From Omphalotus guepiniiformis (lineage: Eukaryota; Basidiomycota; Agaricomycetes; Agaricales; Omphalotaceae), in the NCBI GenBank assembly GCA_028554645.1, contig JAQOOI010000045.1, positions 1 through 64,000 of the forward strand: 64,000 nucleotides of DNA. Reading direction: 5' to 3'. Within the stretch, counting starts at the first letter, position 1. The number at the start of each line of letters is the position of its first letter. This document shows, piece after piece, positions 54,347 through 64,000 of the stretch. The notes below the pieces were generated by a model that was given only the letters and a program-made list of their open reading frames with translations, searched no databases and was not told the origin of the DNA. Both the position numbers and the translations under genes were made by a program.

Positions 54347-55865
54347 ATGGCCACGAGCCCAGCGGAGGGCGAAACGACTGAGGAGGCGGACCGCGATAAC
54401 GACGGAGACGACGACGACAGCTGCGAAAGTGAGGACAGTGTCAGCGTGGTGGATGAAGGAGGACCCCCAGGAGAAAACTCCCGTTATGTTGCCGCGCCGA
54501 ACAGCGAAGTTGAAGAAGGCTCTGGTGCTCTCCAAAGCAATCGTAACAGAAAGCGCCGTCGGCGTCGCCAGCAGCAACGTCAGAAGGGTAAAACCTGGCC
54601 TTTGGCCGAACCGTCCAACCCTGATCCCGGTCGTTCCCAGCCTAGAGGTTCGAAACCCAACCGTTCAAAGGCCAAGAAGCGTTTGTTCAAGCGTCTCTTC
54701 GGCTCTTCTGAGCCTATTCGATTGACGACGGACACAGCTGAGTTGGGGGCTGCTAAGGGCGCCCATACCGGCAAGCGAGGGACTGCAGAAGAGCTTGGCG
54801 ATACAGAGGAGCGAAGAGCTGAGTGGGACCTTCCGGAACTTCTGGCAAGAGGGTTTCAACATGTAGAGTGGGAAGGAGAGTGGGTACCTTCCTTTGTCTA
54901 AGCCCTTCTTTTGGTTGATTTCTTTCTGTAGCCGCCCTGTACCGGTGATAGACAGCAAGGGGAGGGTTTGTGGTGGTTTCTTCGGTCAGCCTAACGACCC
55001 CACTTACGTCGACGACGCCTACGCCTTCTTCGACTTGTTAATGGAAGAAGGGGAAGCTGCGACAACTGGGCCCCACAATCGCGGCGCTTTTCCAGCGTTC
55101 AACCGGGGAATATCAATGGGCATGGGAAATAAGTCTCCTGTCTGCTTGAACAACCGGGACATGAACCCTGTTCTTGACCAGCTGGTGGGGCACAAGGCTG
55201 TACGTCGCGTAGCTCAGTATCAAAACTGTAGGTGTTTCAATCTATCTGTTCAATCGCATCTGATAATACTGTAGCTGTCTTCAAACTTTGGGCTCCTCGC
55301 GTTTACGCCGAGTACGAAAAGACCCTCGATGCGATGTACGAAGCCAAACCAACCCTCCCGGGCCCGAACTTCGACGGTGTCGTGTTTACCGCTGCAGCCT
55401 TCAACTTTGGAGGAAAGGTTCGTTCCTATATCCACCGGGATCATATGAACTGGGCTTTTGGCCTCTGCGCTATAACTGCCCTGGGGCGTTTTGATCCTAC
55501 TCGAAGTGCTCGGTTAATACTTTGGGAATGGAAGTTGGTTGTGGATTTCCCTCACGCTGCTTCCGCTTTGATTCCTTCCTCCATAGTCACTCATTCTAAC
55601 ACACCACTAGCCCCCGGTGAGTTTTTTTGGCCTTATTGTTTTGCTAGAAGCTAACCTTCCTTCAGGAGACCAGCGCTGTTCATTCACCCAATACTCCGCC
55701 GGTGCTATCTTTCGGTGGGTGGAGAACGGCTGCATGACCGAGGAGACGCTGAAGAACATAGATCCTCGTAAGTGGAAGCAGGCACAGGAAAAGAAGGAGA
55801 CCGCTTACCTCGAGCGTGTGGAGAATTTCTCCCATCTGGATGAGCTTGTAGCCCAGATTGACTAG
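54347..55865 (+). CDS. TET/JBP-like 2-oxoglutarate/Fe(II) dioxygenase
   Basis: The frame is open from 53984 but the first ATG is at 54347 (MATSPAEGETTEE). Exons end/start at 54879/54932, 55227/55275 and 55616/55666 (456 aa from that ATG). An acidic, then strongly basic low-complexity region (RKRRRRRQQQRQKGK) leads into the oxygenase: GFQHVEWEG, PVIDSKGRVCGGFFGQPNDP, the metal motif YIHRDHMNWAFGLCAITALG (HxD), ARLILWEWKLVVDFPHAASA, the distal His in SSIVTHSNTPL, and the Arg/Gln strand RCSFTQYSAGAIFRW. This matches the fungal TET/JBP family expanded in mushrooms, expected to oxidise 5-methylcytosine. Substrate is inferred from the family. A start upstream through an unseen intron is possible. 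It is convergent with the GRF gene, 144 bp away. Confidence 0.7.
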
Positions 55866-56009
55866 AGACTGGTTTTTTTCTTTCCACTCAAAATTCTTTA
55901 TAACAGTAAACTGGATTGTATTCTTTGAGTTGCTAAGTACAAGTTTTTCTTAATCTAATGCAATTTGAGTATCACAGCAGGGAGCAGGCAACAAGAAAAT
56001 AATAAGGGT

Positions 56010-57144
56010 CTATTCTAGCTTGGAGAGGTCGCAGACGTGCTTAGAACAGAATTTAAGCTTGCCGCAAACCTTGCAGGGGCAGCCAATGGCGCCATCTGAG
56101 CCCAGAAATTAGAGGCGAAAGGGAAAAAGAATACGAAAAGTGTACTTTACTACTTACCAATGGTAACACGCCCTTCTACAGTTAGATCAATGGGATCTTT
56201 TGGGGTCCCTTTATTGGTGAAGACTAAAACTTCGTCGTCTTCGTCCTCTGCAGCAGAGCGTTAAAATAGCTAAGGAGTGAGAAGTTCCTAACCTTACCTA
56301 GGTCTTTGAACTGGCCCGTTCGGTCGTAGATGATTTGGCCTGAGGAACCGCGTCGGGTGTCTGCCTCGAGCCTGTTGAGGCGGGCAATAAGGGGCGACTC
56401 CTTCTTTGCAGCCCCATCCTCCAACTCTTTCGGAGCTTCGAGAGCTGTTTTAAAAAAACCAGGCCAGTAAGCCAACTGAATAGAAAACTTCGAAGGTAGA
56501 ATTACCTTGGCTAGCAGTGAAAAGGCTAGGGCGGGGTGTAGTTACGATCCTGTACAACTCTGTAAAGAAGGGATCAAAAGTGGTTTGATCTAGTAGGGCA
56601 AAGTCACTTACCATCAACACTGGGACGGGGGTAATACATAGTCAGGATGCGTTCTGCCCCACGGGCCAGCACATCGTCAAAGCAGACTAAAAGTTAAGGT
56701 CAGTTTAGGAAAAATTCAGAGGTTAAAAATTCCTTACCATGATAGGCGCAACGGAGGGTCGGACGAGTCTGTCCACAGCCTGCAAACGACTTGCCGGCGT
56801 AGGCGCTCTTTGAGGCCCGGGAAACCTGCCAAGTACGAGCCGGGATCTCGCAAAAGCACTGCAAGTCGAGGGTATTGTCCTTAACTAAGGCCCACAATTG
56901 GTTTGCAGGTATCAACCTCCCGACGTGATCTGTGGGGCTGTATGGTGATCGGTGAGAAGGAGGACAGTCCTAAGTTAAAGGAATCTTACTACGGAACGTT
57001 GAGTAGCTCCCGCTGAACGGTCGTGGTAATGTTAGGGGCGCTCTTTTGCTGTGCACGAAGAACCTGATGGTAAAAGAAAGGGTAAGGACTAGAGGCTCTC
57101 TTGCGAGAGCTATTACGGGTCACGGAGGATCTGGTTGCAGGCAT
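56010..57144 (-). CDS. GRF-type zinc-finger protein with a C-terminal Cys cluster
   Basis: A many-exon gene starting MPATRSSVTRNSSRKRASS. Central exon: LWALVKDNTLDLQCFCEIPA...GKSFAGCGQTRPTLRCAYH, which fits the GRF finger pattern (C-x-C, GKxFxxC, C-x-[FY]-H), a single-strand nucleic-acid-binding module found in repair and topoisomerase proteins. Then YYPRPSVD, a Lys/Glu/Arg helix (LIARLNRLEADTRRG), an acidic segment (EDEDDEVLVF) and the ending GCPCKVCGKLKFCSKHVCDL with six cysteines. The gene faces the dioxygenase tail to tail. A nucleic-acid-binding partner role is inferred only. Confidence 0.6.
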
Positions 57145-57606
57145 CGCAAAATGAAACGAAGAGGAAGAGAGAGCGAGTTCAAAGTTGTGCTTTCAGGGGC
57201 CATATTTCGGTGACTTATATACCTGGCGCTGAGCGAAAAAGCTTGTGATTTTGAGAGAAGACTCTACTTCTATTTGCTGTCTTGTCCAGAGAGACGTCGG
57301 GGGGAAGGAGAAGACGAAGAGATCGAGGAGATGAAGAGATCGAGGGGGAAAACCGTTTGATGGAAATTTATTATTGAAAAAAAGGTATTATTTCGCGCGT
57401 TACTCGTTACAAACGAAAAAGGTAATAGAGCGCGTGAGCGGGCACGCGCAAGAGCACGCGAAAGTTGGACAGATCGCGTCAAACGCGTGGGCCCCGAAAG
57501 CCGCCAGCTTACTCAGCTTACCCATACTTTGTGCGGACTTGGTCTACATTTAAATGCTATACCCCACACCCCACACCTCTCTCAGGTCTCTCTTCCTCAC
57601 CCAACC
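57145..57606. promoter_or_regulatory. Divergent intergenic region between GRF gene and kinase gene
   Basis: 462 bp between two divergent ATGs, GA/GCGCG-rich in the middle. No specific site is recognised. Confidence 0.4.
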
Positions 57607-59020
57607 ATGCTTCGTCGTCTTCCAAGAGCTTTTCCTTCCTCTCTTTCTTTCTCTTCACGTCGTTTCTATGCTGTTGAGGCTGTAGAAGAGCCATTAGCTC
57701 TTTCTGTTCACGATGGTTATGGCTTTTGTCGAATCAATTCTGGCGACGCTCTTGGTCCTAGTCGTCAGTTTGCTGTCCAACGGAAGCTTGGGTGGGGAAT
57801 GTACTCCAGCACTTGGCTCGCTAGGGATCAAACGTAAATCTCGAATCAAAAGAAAAAGCTATTGTGTTGTCTTTCTAAAACGCCTTTTTCTCAGCGCTGA
57901 GAAGGACGTCGCAATCAAGGTGCTCACTGGGTTCGCGACGCAGCTTGTCAACGAGGGTATCACGCCCGAACTAGACGTGTTACGCAAGTTGACCACAGTT
58001 TCTCCGGCGGCTGGCCACTGCCTCTCCCTTCACTCCAATTTTGTTCACCCTGGTCAAGTTGACACTGGTCCACACCTCTGCCTCGTTACTGACGTCTTTG
58101 GAGGCGACGTGGAACATCTCAAGCGAGCCATCGCACGTAATGGTTTTCCCTTATCTCTCGCCAAGCGAATCCTTTTACATACCCTAAAAGGCCTCGCTAC
58201 TATGCACAAGCAGGGCATCGTGCATACTGACCTTAAACACGACAATATCCTCTTCGATAGGGGCTCCTCAGACTGGACTTCTATTCCCGCGAAAGAACCC
58301 CTTCCCATCCCCTCTGTCCCCGAACTACTTGATCGGACCTTTGTTATCTCTGATTTCGGGAACGGTAAGTATATGTTTTAAAAGTATAGCATATGCGGTC
58401 ATCATGTTCTAAATCTATGACTAGCTCAATTCATTGGTGACCCAACAGCTGATGAGATCACCGCAGAAGCACTGCGAGCTCCCGAAACTCTTCTTCGTGG
58501 TCCGTGGGACGAAAAAGTCGATATTTGGACTTTTGGTTGCTTGGTGAATCCCCTTGTGACCTTCCCATGAAGAACAAACTGACATCATTTACACCAGGTA
58601 TTTGAATTCCTCTCTGGTCGTCAGTTGTTCAAAAGACGGTCATTCTCGGAACATTCCCTGGATACCGTTGGTGGTCATCTATGGCGCATGATGTGTTTCA
58701 CAGATGAGAAATTCGAACCCGAGCAACTCGAAGTCAGTGGTCTTGCTTCGACCTACTTCGACGGTTCTTGTAAGTGTTCTACCTAACGCAACGCAATGGT
58801 CAAGCTCATGAATTTACCTTACTTAGGTCAACTAAAATCTCGCCCTCCCCACTTCAGTCACCCTATTCTTAAAATCCTGACCAACTTTGGCGTTTTGGAA
58901 CAAGACCAGCTACAAAAGACGTCTGCGTTTATGCAGCGCTGTCTCCGTCTTGACCCGAAGAACAGAGCGACTGCGGAGGAACTTCTCGAGGATCCGTTTT
59001 GGGAGGGCGTCTCTGCGTAA
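57607..59020 (+). CDS. SRPK-like protein kinase (393 aa)
   Basis: Exons 57607-57833, 57895-58364, 58425-58543, 58598-58769 and 58827-59020 join in frame. The start MLRRLPRAFPSSLSFSSRRF looks like a mitochondrial presequence. Kinase motifs: KLGWGMYSSTWLARD (Gly loop), DVAIKVL (ATP Lys), IVHTDLKHDNILF (catalytic loop with HTD for HRD, as in SRPKs), ISDFGNAQ (metal Asp; DFGN), ETLLRGPWDEKVDIWTFGCL and the C-lobe ending MQRCLRLDPKNRATAEELLEDPFW. The SRPK spacer is short. Small SRPK-like kinases are expanded in mushrooms. Substrate unknown. Confidence 0.8.
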
Positions 59021-59799
59021 TGCGCAGACGTCTCCGATTTATCACTTAGAAAACGACATAGAGATCAAGGTATACATTTTTTTTCGTGCAGGATACAAGC
59101 TGCTTGGGCTTTTTATGGTCATAGAACGGTTTGGGGTCGTTTGTTTTGCGTTTGTTATCGATTTGCTATTACACGTATGATACATACACCGACTTCTGAT
59201 TTTCTCTTTTTCTGATTATCATTATTGTCTCGTTTTCTCCTCTTCCATCTCCGAGCTTTGGGAGGTTGGCGTGGTGTTCGATACGCTCCGTTTTCGTATG
59301 GTTTTCGGTTTGGTTTGGGCTGTTGGTTGTTTGATTTTCGTGGGTTATACACGTATATACATCTTGGGCTTATGGGTAGATAGGTAGGTAGTTACATACA
59401 TACTGGGTAGATATGGCATAAGGTTAGGAAAATCAATGGGTTTAGTGGTGAAGAATACCGAGTCATAGCAGGCGAACTTCTTCTAATTTCTAACATGCGC
59501 TTGATGCCTGCCGCCACAACAAGAGATCCTCAAAAAACAAAAAACCTTGACATGTTTTTTTTGTTCAAACCAACGCGATAATTGTCGTCTGATTGACGCC
59601 CATCTATCCATCCTCACACGAAAACCTGCATTGTTCTCCAAATACGAACCGTTTTTGCTCAATATGGACGAAACAAAGCTTTGGCCACATTTTTCAAAAC
59701 GATGGTATAAAGGGGAAGTAATTTGAAGATGTATGTATTCATTCAGATCACTTTTGCAGCTTTATCGATATCCTTGATCACTACTAGTCACTGGTTGAC
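59021..59799. other. Intergenic stretch between kinase and F-box gene
   Basis: No gene, RNA or repeat is supported. The sequence is AT-rich with T runs. Confidence 0.5.
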
Positions 59800-61756
59800 A
59801 TGAAGACAATCATTACTTCTACATTCAAATCTCACTCGGAACCTACAACGCCCGTTGCTGGTTCAACGCGTACGACTGGGAGCAGTGGCACCGATAAATT
59901 ATCAACGCTTCCTCCAGACGTACTAGAAGAAATAATCTCTTATTTCGATAACACCAACGATACATACAACCTAAGTCTAACCGTACGTTCTCCCCTCTTC
60001 ATCCCTCATCGCCTCACCTCACCTCACCTGATACCCACCCACTTACTTACCAGTCACACAACATCCACGAAACAATCCTCCCGCATCTCTCTATAACCCT
60101 AACATCCCACAACCTCAAAACCAGCCTCTCATGCGTTCGTCACCTACTTACACGACCTGACATCGCCTCCCGTGTCCGCGAAGTGGTGCTTCGACCGGGG
60201 TACCTCGCTACTGCGTCGAAGAAACATATCGCGGGTGAGGAAGAGCTTGCGAGGGATGTGGGTAGGGTTTTACCTAGTTTGGGTGCGCTGGAGAGGTTTG
60301 TTTGGGATGGGTGTGAGGTTCCGGAGAGGGGATTGTGGAAGAGGTTACGTGAGTGGTGAGTATACTATGGAATCGGATGTTATTTTTTGAGTGATATGCT
60401 GATGGGTGATGGGTTTTTAGTTGTCCGAGGGTAAGGCATGTTGGGGTTAACTTGGGTTGTAAGGTTCTTGATCCAGAGAGCGAGGTAAAGCAAAGCGCAT
60501 ACTCGTTTTGTGCTCTGTTCTGAGTTACGTACTAGTTGTTCAGCTTCACCGATCTTCTCACTTTTTCACTCACCTCTGAACTTCGACGCGACAAATATAA
60601 CCGTCCCCACAGTGCGTTCTCTACACCTCTTTCCCATCTTCATGATACTAACCCCATCCTCCCTCACAATGCAGCCGCCCCAAACTTCCAAGCCGAAGAA
60701 CTCCCTCAAGCCCTATGGACAATGCTCATCGATCGTTCACCCAACCTCCAAACCCTAGTCCTAGGGCACCGAGGACAAACTCTCCACTCCCTCCGTCAAA
60801 TCAACATCCACCCACTAATCAAAGCCCGTTGGCCCAACCTCCACACTCTCACTATCGAAAACGCATCTATATACAACCCCTTTGACGAAAACCCAACAAC
60901 TTCATTCTCCCAATTCATATATGCTCATCGTCAGAGTCTCAAACACTTGAACATCCAAGAATTATTCAAATCTGACGTCCAAGGCCTCAACCTAGTTTCA
61001 ATCGGTTCCGCGTACCCACTTCACTTTAATCCGCGTGTTGGACGAGAAAGTATCCTCCGAGTCGCATTGACGAGTCAAGGGTATTGCGGTGCATATCTGA
61101 TGCATTTTCAACGATACCTCGATACGTTTCCGAATGTACGGAAATTCAGTATATGGATTGATCTTTCGGAGGATAAGAAGTTGGATGAGGTTGTATACAC
61201 TCATTCTGGATTTTTGAGTGATTTATTTGAGGGACGGTGTGGGGAGTTGGAAGATCTCGAAGTGATTTGTTCGACGAGAGGAAAGGATAATTTCAACTTG
61301 GTATGGTCATTCACGTCATATCATTTCCATTTGTATACTCATCGGATGATACAGCAAAACCTAACAAAATTCCTCTCCCAACCTTCCCTCCCAAACCTCA
61401 AACGTCTCTCAATCACCAAATGCCATAAATCAAACGACCTACCGCTCAAATCCGCCGCTTTGGAATTCGCAAGAGCGAAACCTACTCTGGAACATATCAT
61501 TATTCGATCCGTGTTTAATCAATGGCTCCCATATAGTTTCGACGTTAGGATCGATCATGTGCGTAGGATGAAGATTTTACAGACGGGTGTGTATCAATTT
61601 CAGCGAGATGATGAAGGAATAGTTGCTGAGGTTGTGGTTGATGAGAGGGGTGGAGATGTTATGCCTTGGTTACTTATGAAGAATTATAAACAGACGATCG
61701 AGAAGGAGGGGAAGAAGAAGACGAGTATGATGAATAGAATGTCGTTGAAGATCTGA
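59800..61756 (+). CDS. F-box protein with leucine-rich C-terminal region
   Basis: The start MKTIITSTFKSHSEP is followed by an F-box at about residues 35-60 (LSTLPPDVLEEIISYFDNTN). After an intron beginning at 59980 come repeat-like segments SIHETILPHLSITLTSHNLK, RVREVVLRPGYL, VGRVLPSLGALERFVWDGCE, then (from about 60540) NLQTLVLGHRGQTLHSLRQI, WPNLHTLTIENASIYN, LKHLNIQELF, VRKFSIWIDLS, LEDLEVICSTRG and LPNLKRLSITKCHKSNDLP. F-box/LRR proteins recruit substrates to SCF ubiquitin ligases. The substrate is unknown. About four introns; exon limits near 60350-60540 and 61310-61350 are approximate. Confidence 0.75.
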
Positions 61757-61791
61757 TCTATAGGTAGTTGTACAAACAGTAATCTGTTAAT

Positions 61792-62572
61792 CTATACATA
61801 CATATCCTTCGACTTGTCCACTGGCACCAAATACACCGGATCCTACACACACATCAACTCAACTACACTCGCACACAAAATAAACCAATACTTACAGGAG
61901 TTGAAACAAGCGTAACTTCCGACGCATTCCCAATCCCATGTCTCAAAGGACTCGGATTCAGGTTCTGACTCTGACTCTGAATTCGAGACTCAGACTTGAA
62001 CATATTCTTAATCCCAGGCCGTCGATGAGACCGATTAGCACGATGGTTTACCGTGTACCCAACAGGTATAGGTAGAGAACCGGAACCGGGAGCGGAACCG
62101 GCGGAAACATCCGTCTCGGATTTCGCGCTTTGCCGTGCGATTGCTCGTCGACGGAGACGGTATAGAGCGTATATGAACCATATCACTGCGACGCCTGGTG
62201 TTTTGTCAGTATCAGCCAAAATGCAACAATACAACTATCAGCGCTCACCGAGGACTACGACAGCTATGATCCTAGCTGGACTTGGCCATGAACCACCCTC
62301 ACATCCGACTCTTTGACCCCTAATACAAGTCAACCCCGGGGTTAGGCGAATTAGGGAGAAACTCACAAGGAATCATAACAAACATTTTCACCGCCATCAT
62401 CAGTTGAACCCATACTAGGAGTCGCACTAGGACTCGAAGGAGCACTGGTTGTACTACTCGTACTCTGAGCCTGAGCAGCAGACACTGGAATCGTCAACAT
62501 CGAGACTTGCCAACGCGAGAGGGGACCTGGTGCGCTGACAGACTGAGATTGAGATTCCGAGGACGACGACAT
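61792..62572 (-). CDS. Small single-pass membrane protein, unknown family
   Basis: Starts MSSSSESQSQSVSAPGPLSR. A Ser/Thr/Ala-rich N-terminal region, probably extracellular, leads through introns to one hydrophobic helix (SPARIIAVVVLGVAVIWFIY) followed by a basic cytoplasmic start (ALYRLRRRAIARQ) and a low-complexity tail (SGSLPIPVGYTVNHRANRSH). It ends DPVYLVPVDKSKDMYV before TAG at 61792. The topology resembles fungal mucin-like single-pass proteins. No domain is recognised. Confidence 0.6.
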
Positions 62573-62712
62573 GTCTGGTGAGTGCTTTTCACGAGGGGAT
62601 GGCTGGATATTTATGTATCCTCACAAGAGTCTCTGTTTCTGTTCCAGTCTGAGTAAACGAGACACTGTATGGCATTCATATGTCTGAGTCGTTACATACA
62701 TAGTATGTACAA

Positions 62713-63629
62713 TCAATTCCACTGCAACAAATCCGTAATAAACGCCTTCGTATCCTCCGCCCTCATCAACGCTTCACCAACAAGAACAGCATTAACACCT
62801 TCCTCCTTATAAACCTTCACATCCTCACTTCCTTTAATCCCACTCAACGCACAAAATACAATTCCTTTATCCCTAACCATATCAACTAATCTGCTCGTCG
62901 TACCCATATCCACATTAAAATCATGCAAATTCCTGTTATTCACTCCGATCACTTTGGCTCCGAGGGTGAGAGCGCGGGTCATTTCAGTTGCGTTGTTCAC
63001 TTCAACGAGTGGTTCCATCCCGAGGGAGATTGAGTAGTTGTATAATGCTGAAAGTCGTTCTTGTGAGAGCATGGCTACGATGAGGAGAATCGTATCAGCG
63101 CCGTGTAGACGCGCTTCTGCGATTTGATATCTGAGAAAGCAATTTGAATTTCACTTCATACATTTTGCCATTTGGTCACTCACTCATCAAAAATAAACTC
63201 CTTCCTTAAAACAGCAGGTCTATCTTCCATCCCCTCCAAAGCAACCCTCACAAGCCTCATATCCTCCAAAGAACCCTTGAACCATTTCGGCTCCGTAAGA
63301 ACCGAAATAACCGACGCTCCAGCCTCAGCATACTTTCTCGCTTGTTCAGCAGGATTCGTATACATCGCAATTTCACCCTTGGAAGGACTAGCCCTCTTGA
63401 TCTCCGCCATCAACGAAAGTGATGGAGATCCCGTCGAGTCTGAGTCAGATGAAGCTGGGTTTCGTTTGAGTCGTTGGACGAGAGGAATTTGTTTTGGAGC
63501 TAGGTTCATTGAGAGGTAAGTTTTTAATTCGTCTGGTCTAGTTCCTGGAGTCGATTTGGAGATATCGACGTCTTTTTGACGTTGAGCGTAGATTGTTTCT
63601 AGGATCGTAGGTGGTTTGCTGGATGCCAT
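62713..63629 (-). CDS. Stand-alone indole-3-glycerol-phosphate synthase (287 aa)
   Basis: Two exons (63629-63184, 63130-62713). A TIM barrel with family motifs: [32 protein letters not shown] (catalytic Lys), [36 protein letters not shown] (KDFI-type Lys), [38 protein letters not shown] (NNRNL) and [13 protein letters not shown]...[12 protein letters not shown]. It forms the indole ring in tryptophan synthesis. In most fungi this domain is part of a trifunctional TRPC/TRP1 protein with glutamine amidotransferase and PRAI. Here the ATG is preceded by the divergent reductase gene and the frame stops right after the barrel. Confidence 0.85.
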
Positions 63630-63743
63630 GATAGGTGGGGGGATGATGATGATGATGATGGGGGAAGGAAACCGCTGGCTTTTTGTATTGAACTTGGAGA
63701 TTTCACGCAATCGGAGTTGAATCTTAAATCTGCTTCTTGAACC

Positions 63744-64000
63744 ATGTCCAATATCAAGCTGAATAATGGATTGTTGATGCCTGCAGTCGGCATTGGGTAC
63801 GTCTCTCTCTCTCAATTGTAAATATCATACTCATCGTCTATTGTAGATGCTGGATGGGACGCGTAGGTGAAAGTCAAGAAGTAATCGACATGGTCAAAGC
63901 AGCTCTGCGATTAGGCTACCGACATATCGACACGGTAAGTCCGCCCTACTAAACCCTTCCAATCTGACTGCTCAAATGACTCAGGCTTCGAACTATGGTG
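63744..64000 (+). CDS. Aldo-keto reductase, 5' end (cut by window edge)
   Basis: ATG at 63744 begins [18 protein letters not shown], then after an intron (about 63801-63847) [20 protein letters not shown] and [13 protein letters not shown], interrupted by a second intron starting at 63935. The NG...P..G-G start and GYRHIDTA-x-x-YG (catalytic Asp and Tyr region) define the family. The specific substrate cannot be told. The start lies 114 bp from the divergent synthase gene. Confidence 0.8.

Noticed and set aside
63969..63975. TGACTCA at the right edge as a second Gcn4/Cpc1 site
   Set aside because: It lies at the 3' end of an intron of the aldo-keto reductase and overlaps the splice acceptor; no promoter context.

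Overview
The window is fungal nuclear DNA, most likely from an agaricomycete (mushroom-type basidiomycete). The genes carry many short introns (about 50-60 nt, GT-AG, with CTAAC/CTRAC-like branch points). The gene set fits too: a fused bioD-bioA biotin gene, an alpha-aminoadipate lysine-pathway homoaconitase, ketol-acid reductoisomerase, class III PI3-kinase, a TET/JBP-type dioxygenase, a DUF6698-type gene, and gypsy/LINE elements of the kind seen in Agaricomycetes. I cannot name the species.

1-30.1 kb is a nest of mobile elements. A giant gypsy LTR retrotransposon on the minus strand fills 1-14790; its 3' LTR runs off the left edge. It has a 1.8-kb LTR, a tRNA primer-binding site and a polypurine tract. 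gag, protease and pol lie in different frames. Between pol and the 3' LTR sit two spliced genes on the opposite strand: a decayed one encoding a zinc-cluster-like protein, and an apparently intact 340-residue one. A near-palindromic 13-mer (GAGTATCTAACTC type) is scattered over the element, about 14-15 times. The gypsy sits just upstream of ORF1 of a LINE (14791-24677, ending in 33 A). The LINE is broken by a 2.5-kb fold-back element with 855-bp inverted arms, a 1.24-kb solo LTR, a second LTR-like insertion, and loss of its reverse transcriptase. Further right are a diverged LTR, a DUF6698-type pseudogene, a 38-bp minisatellite and a 580-bp Tc1/mariner-like MITE.

30.5-46.9 kb is conventional gene space: an SH3 protein, BIO (biotin), VPS34 (phosphatidylinositol 3-kinase), a lineage-specific hypothetical, ILV5 and LYS4 diverging from a shared 1.1-kb promoter that holds a Gcn4/Cpc1-type TGACTCA site, and trimethyllysine dioxygenase (carnitine synthesis).

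46.9-59 kb is an accessory island: an apparently intact Mutator-like (MULE) transposase with a SWIM finger, followed by decayed fragments of two unrelated housekeeping genes (VPS11 5' part, tRNA ligase piece) on one strand, a tRNA-arm-like direct repeat, a TET/JBP-like 2-oxoglutarate dioxygenase convergent with a GRF-type zinc-finger gene, and an SRPK-like kinase.

59.8-64 kb returns to ordinary genes: an F-box protein, a small single-pass membrane protein, a stand-alone indole-3-glycerol-phosphate synthase and the start of an aldo-keto reductase. In the gypsy and LINE, nearly every premature stop that can be placed in a continuing frame is TGA where arginine CGA would fit. That is the footprint expected of CpG methylation and deamination, and a candidate 5mC oxidase lies in the same window.
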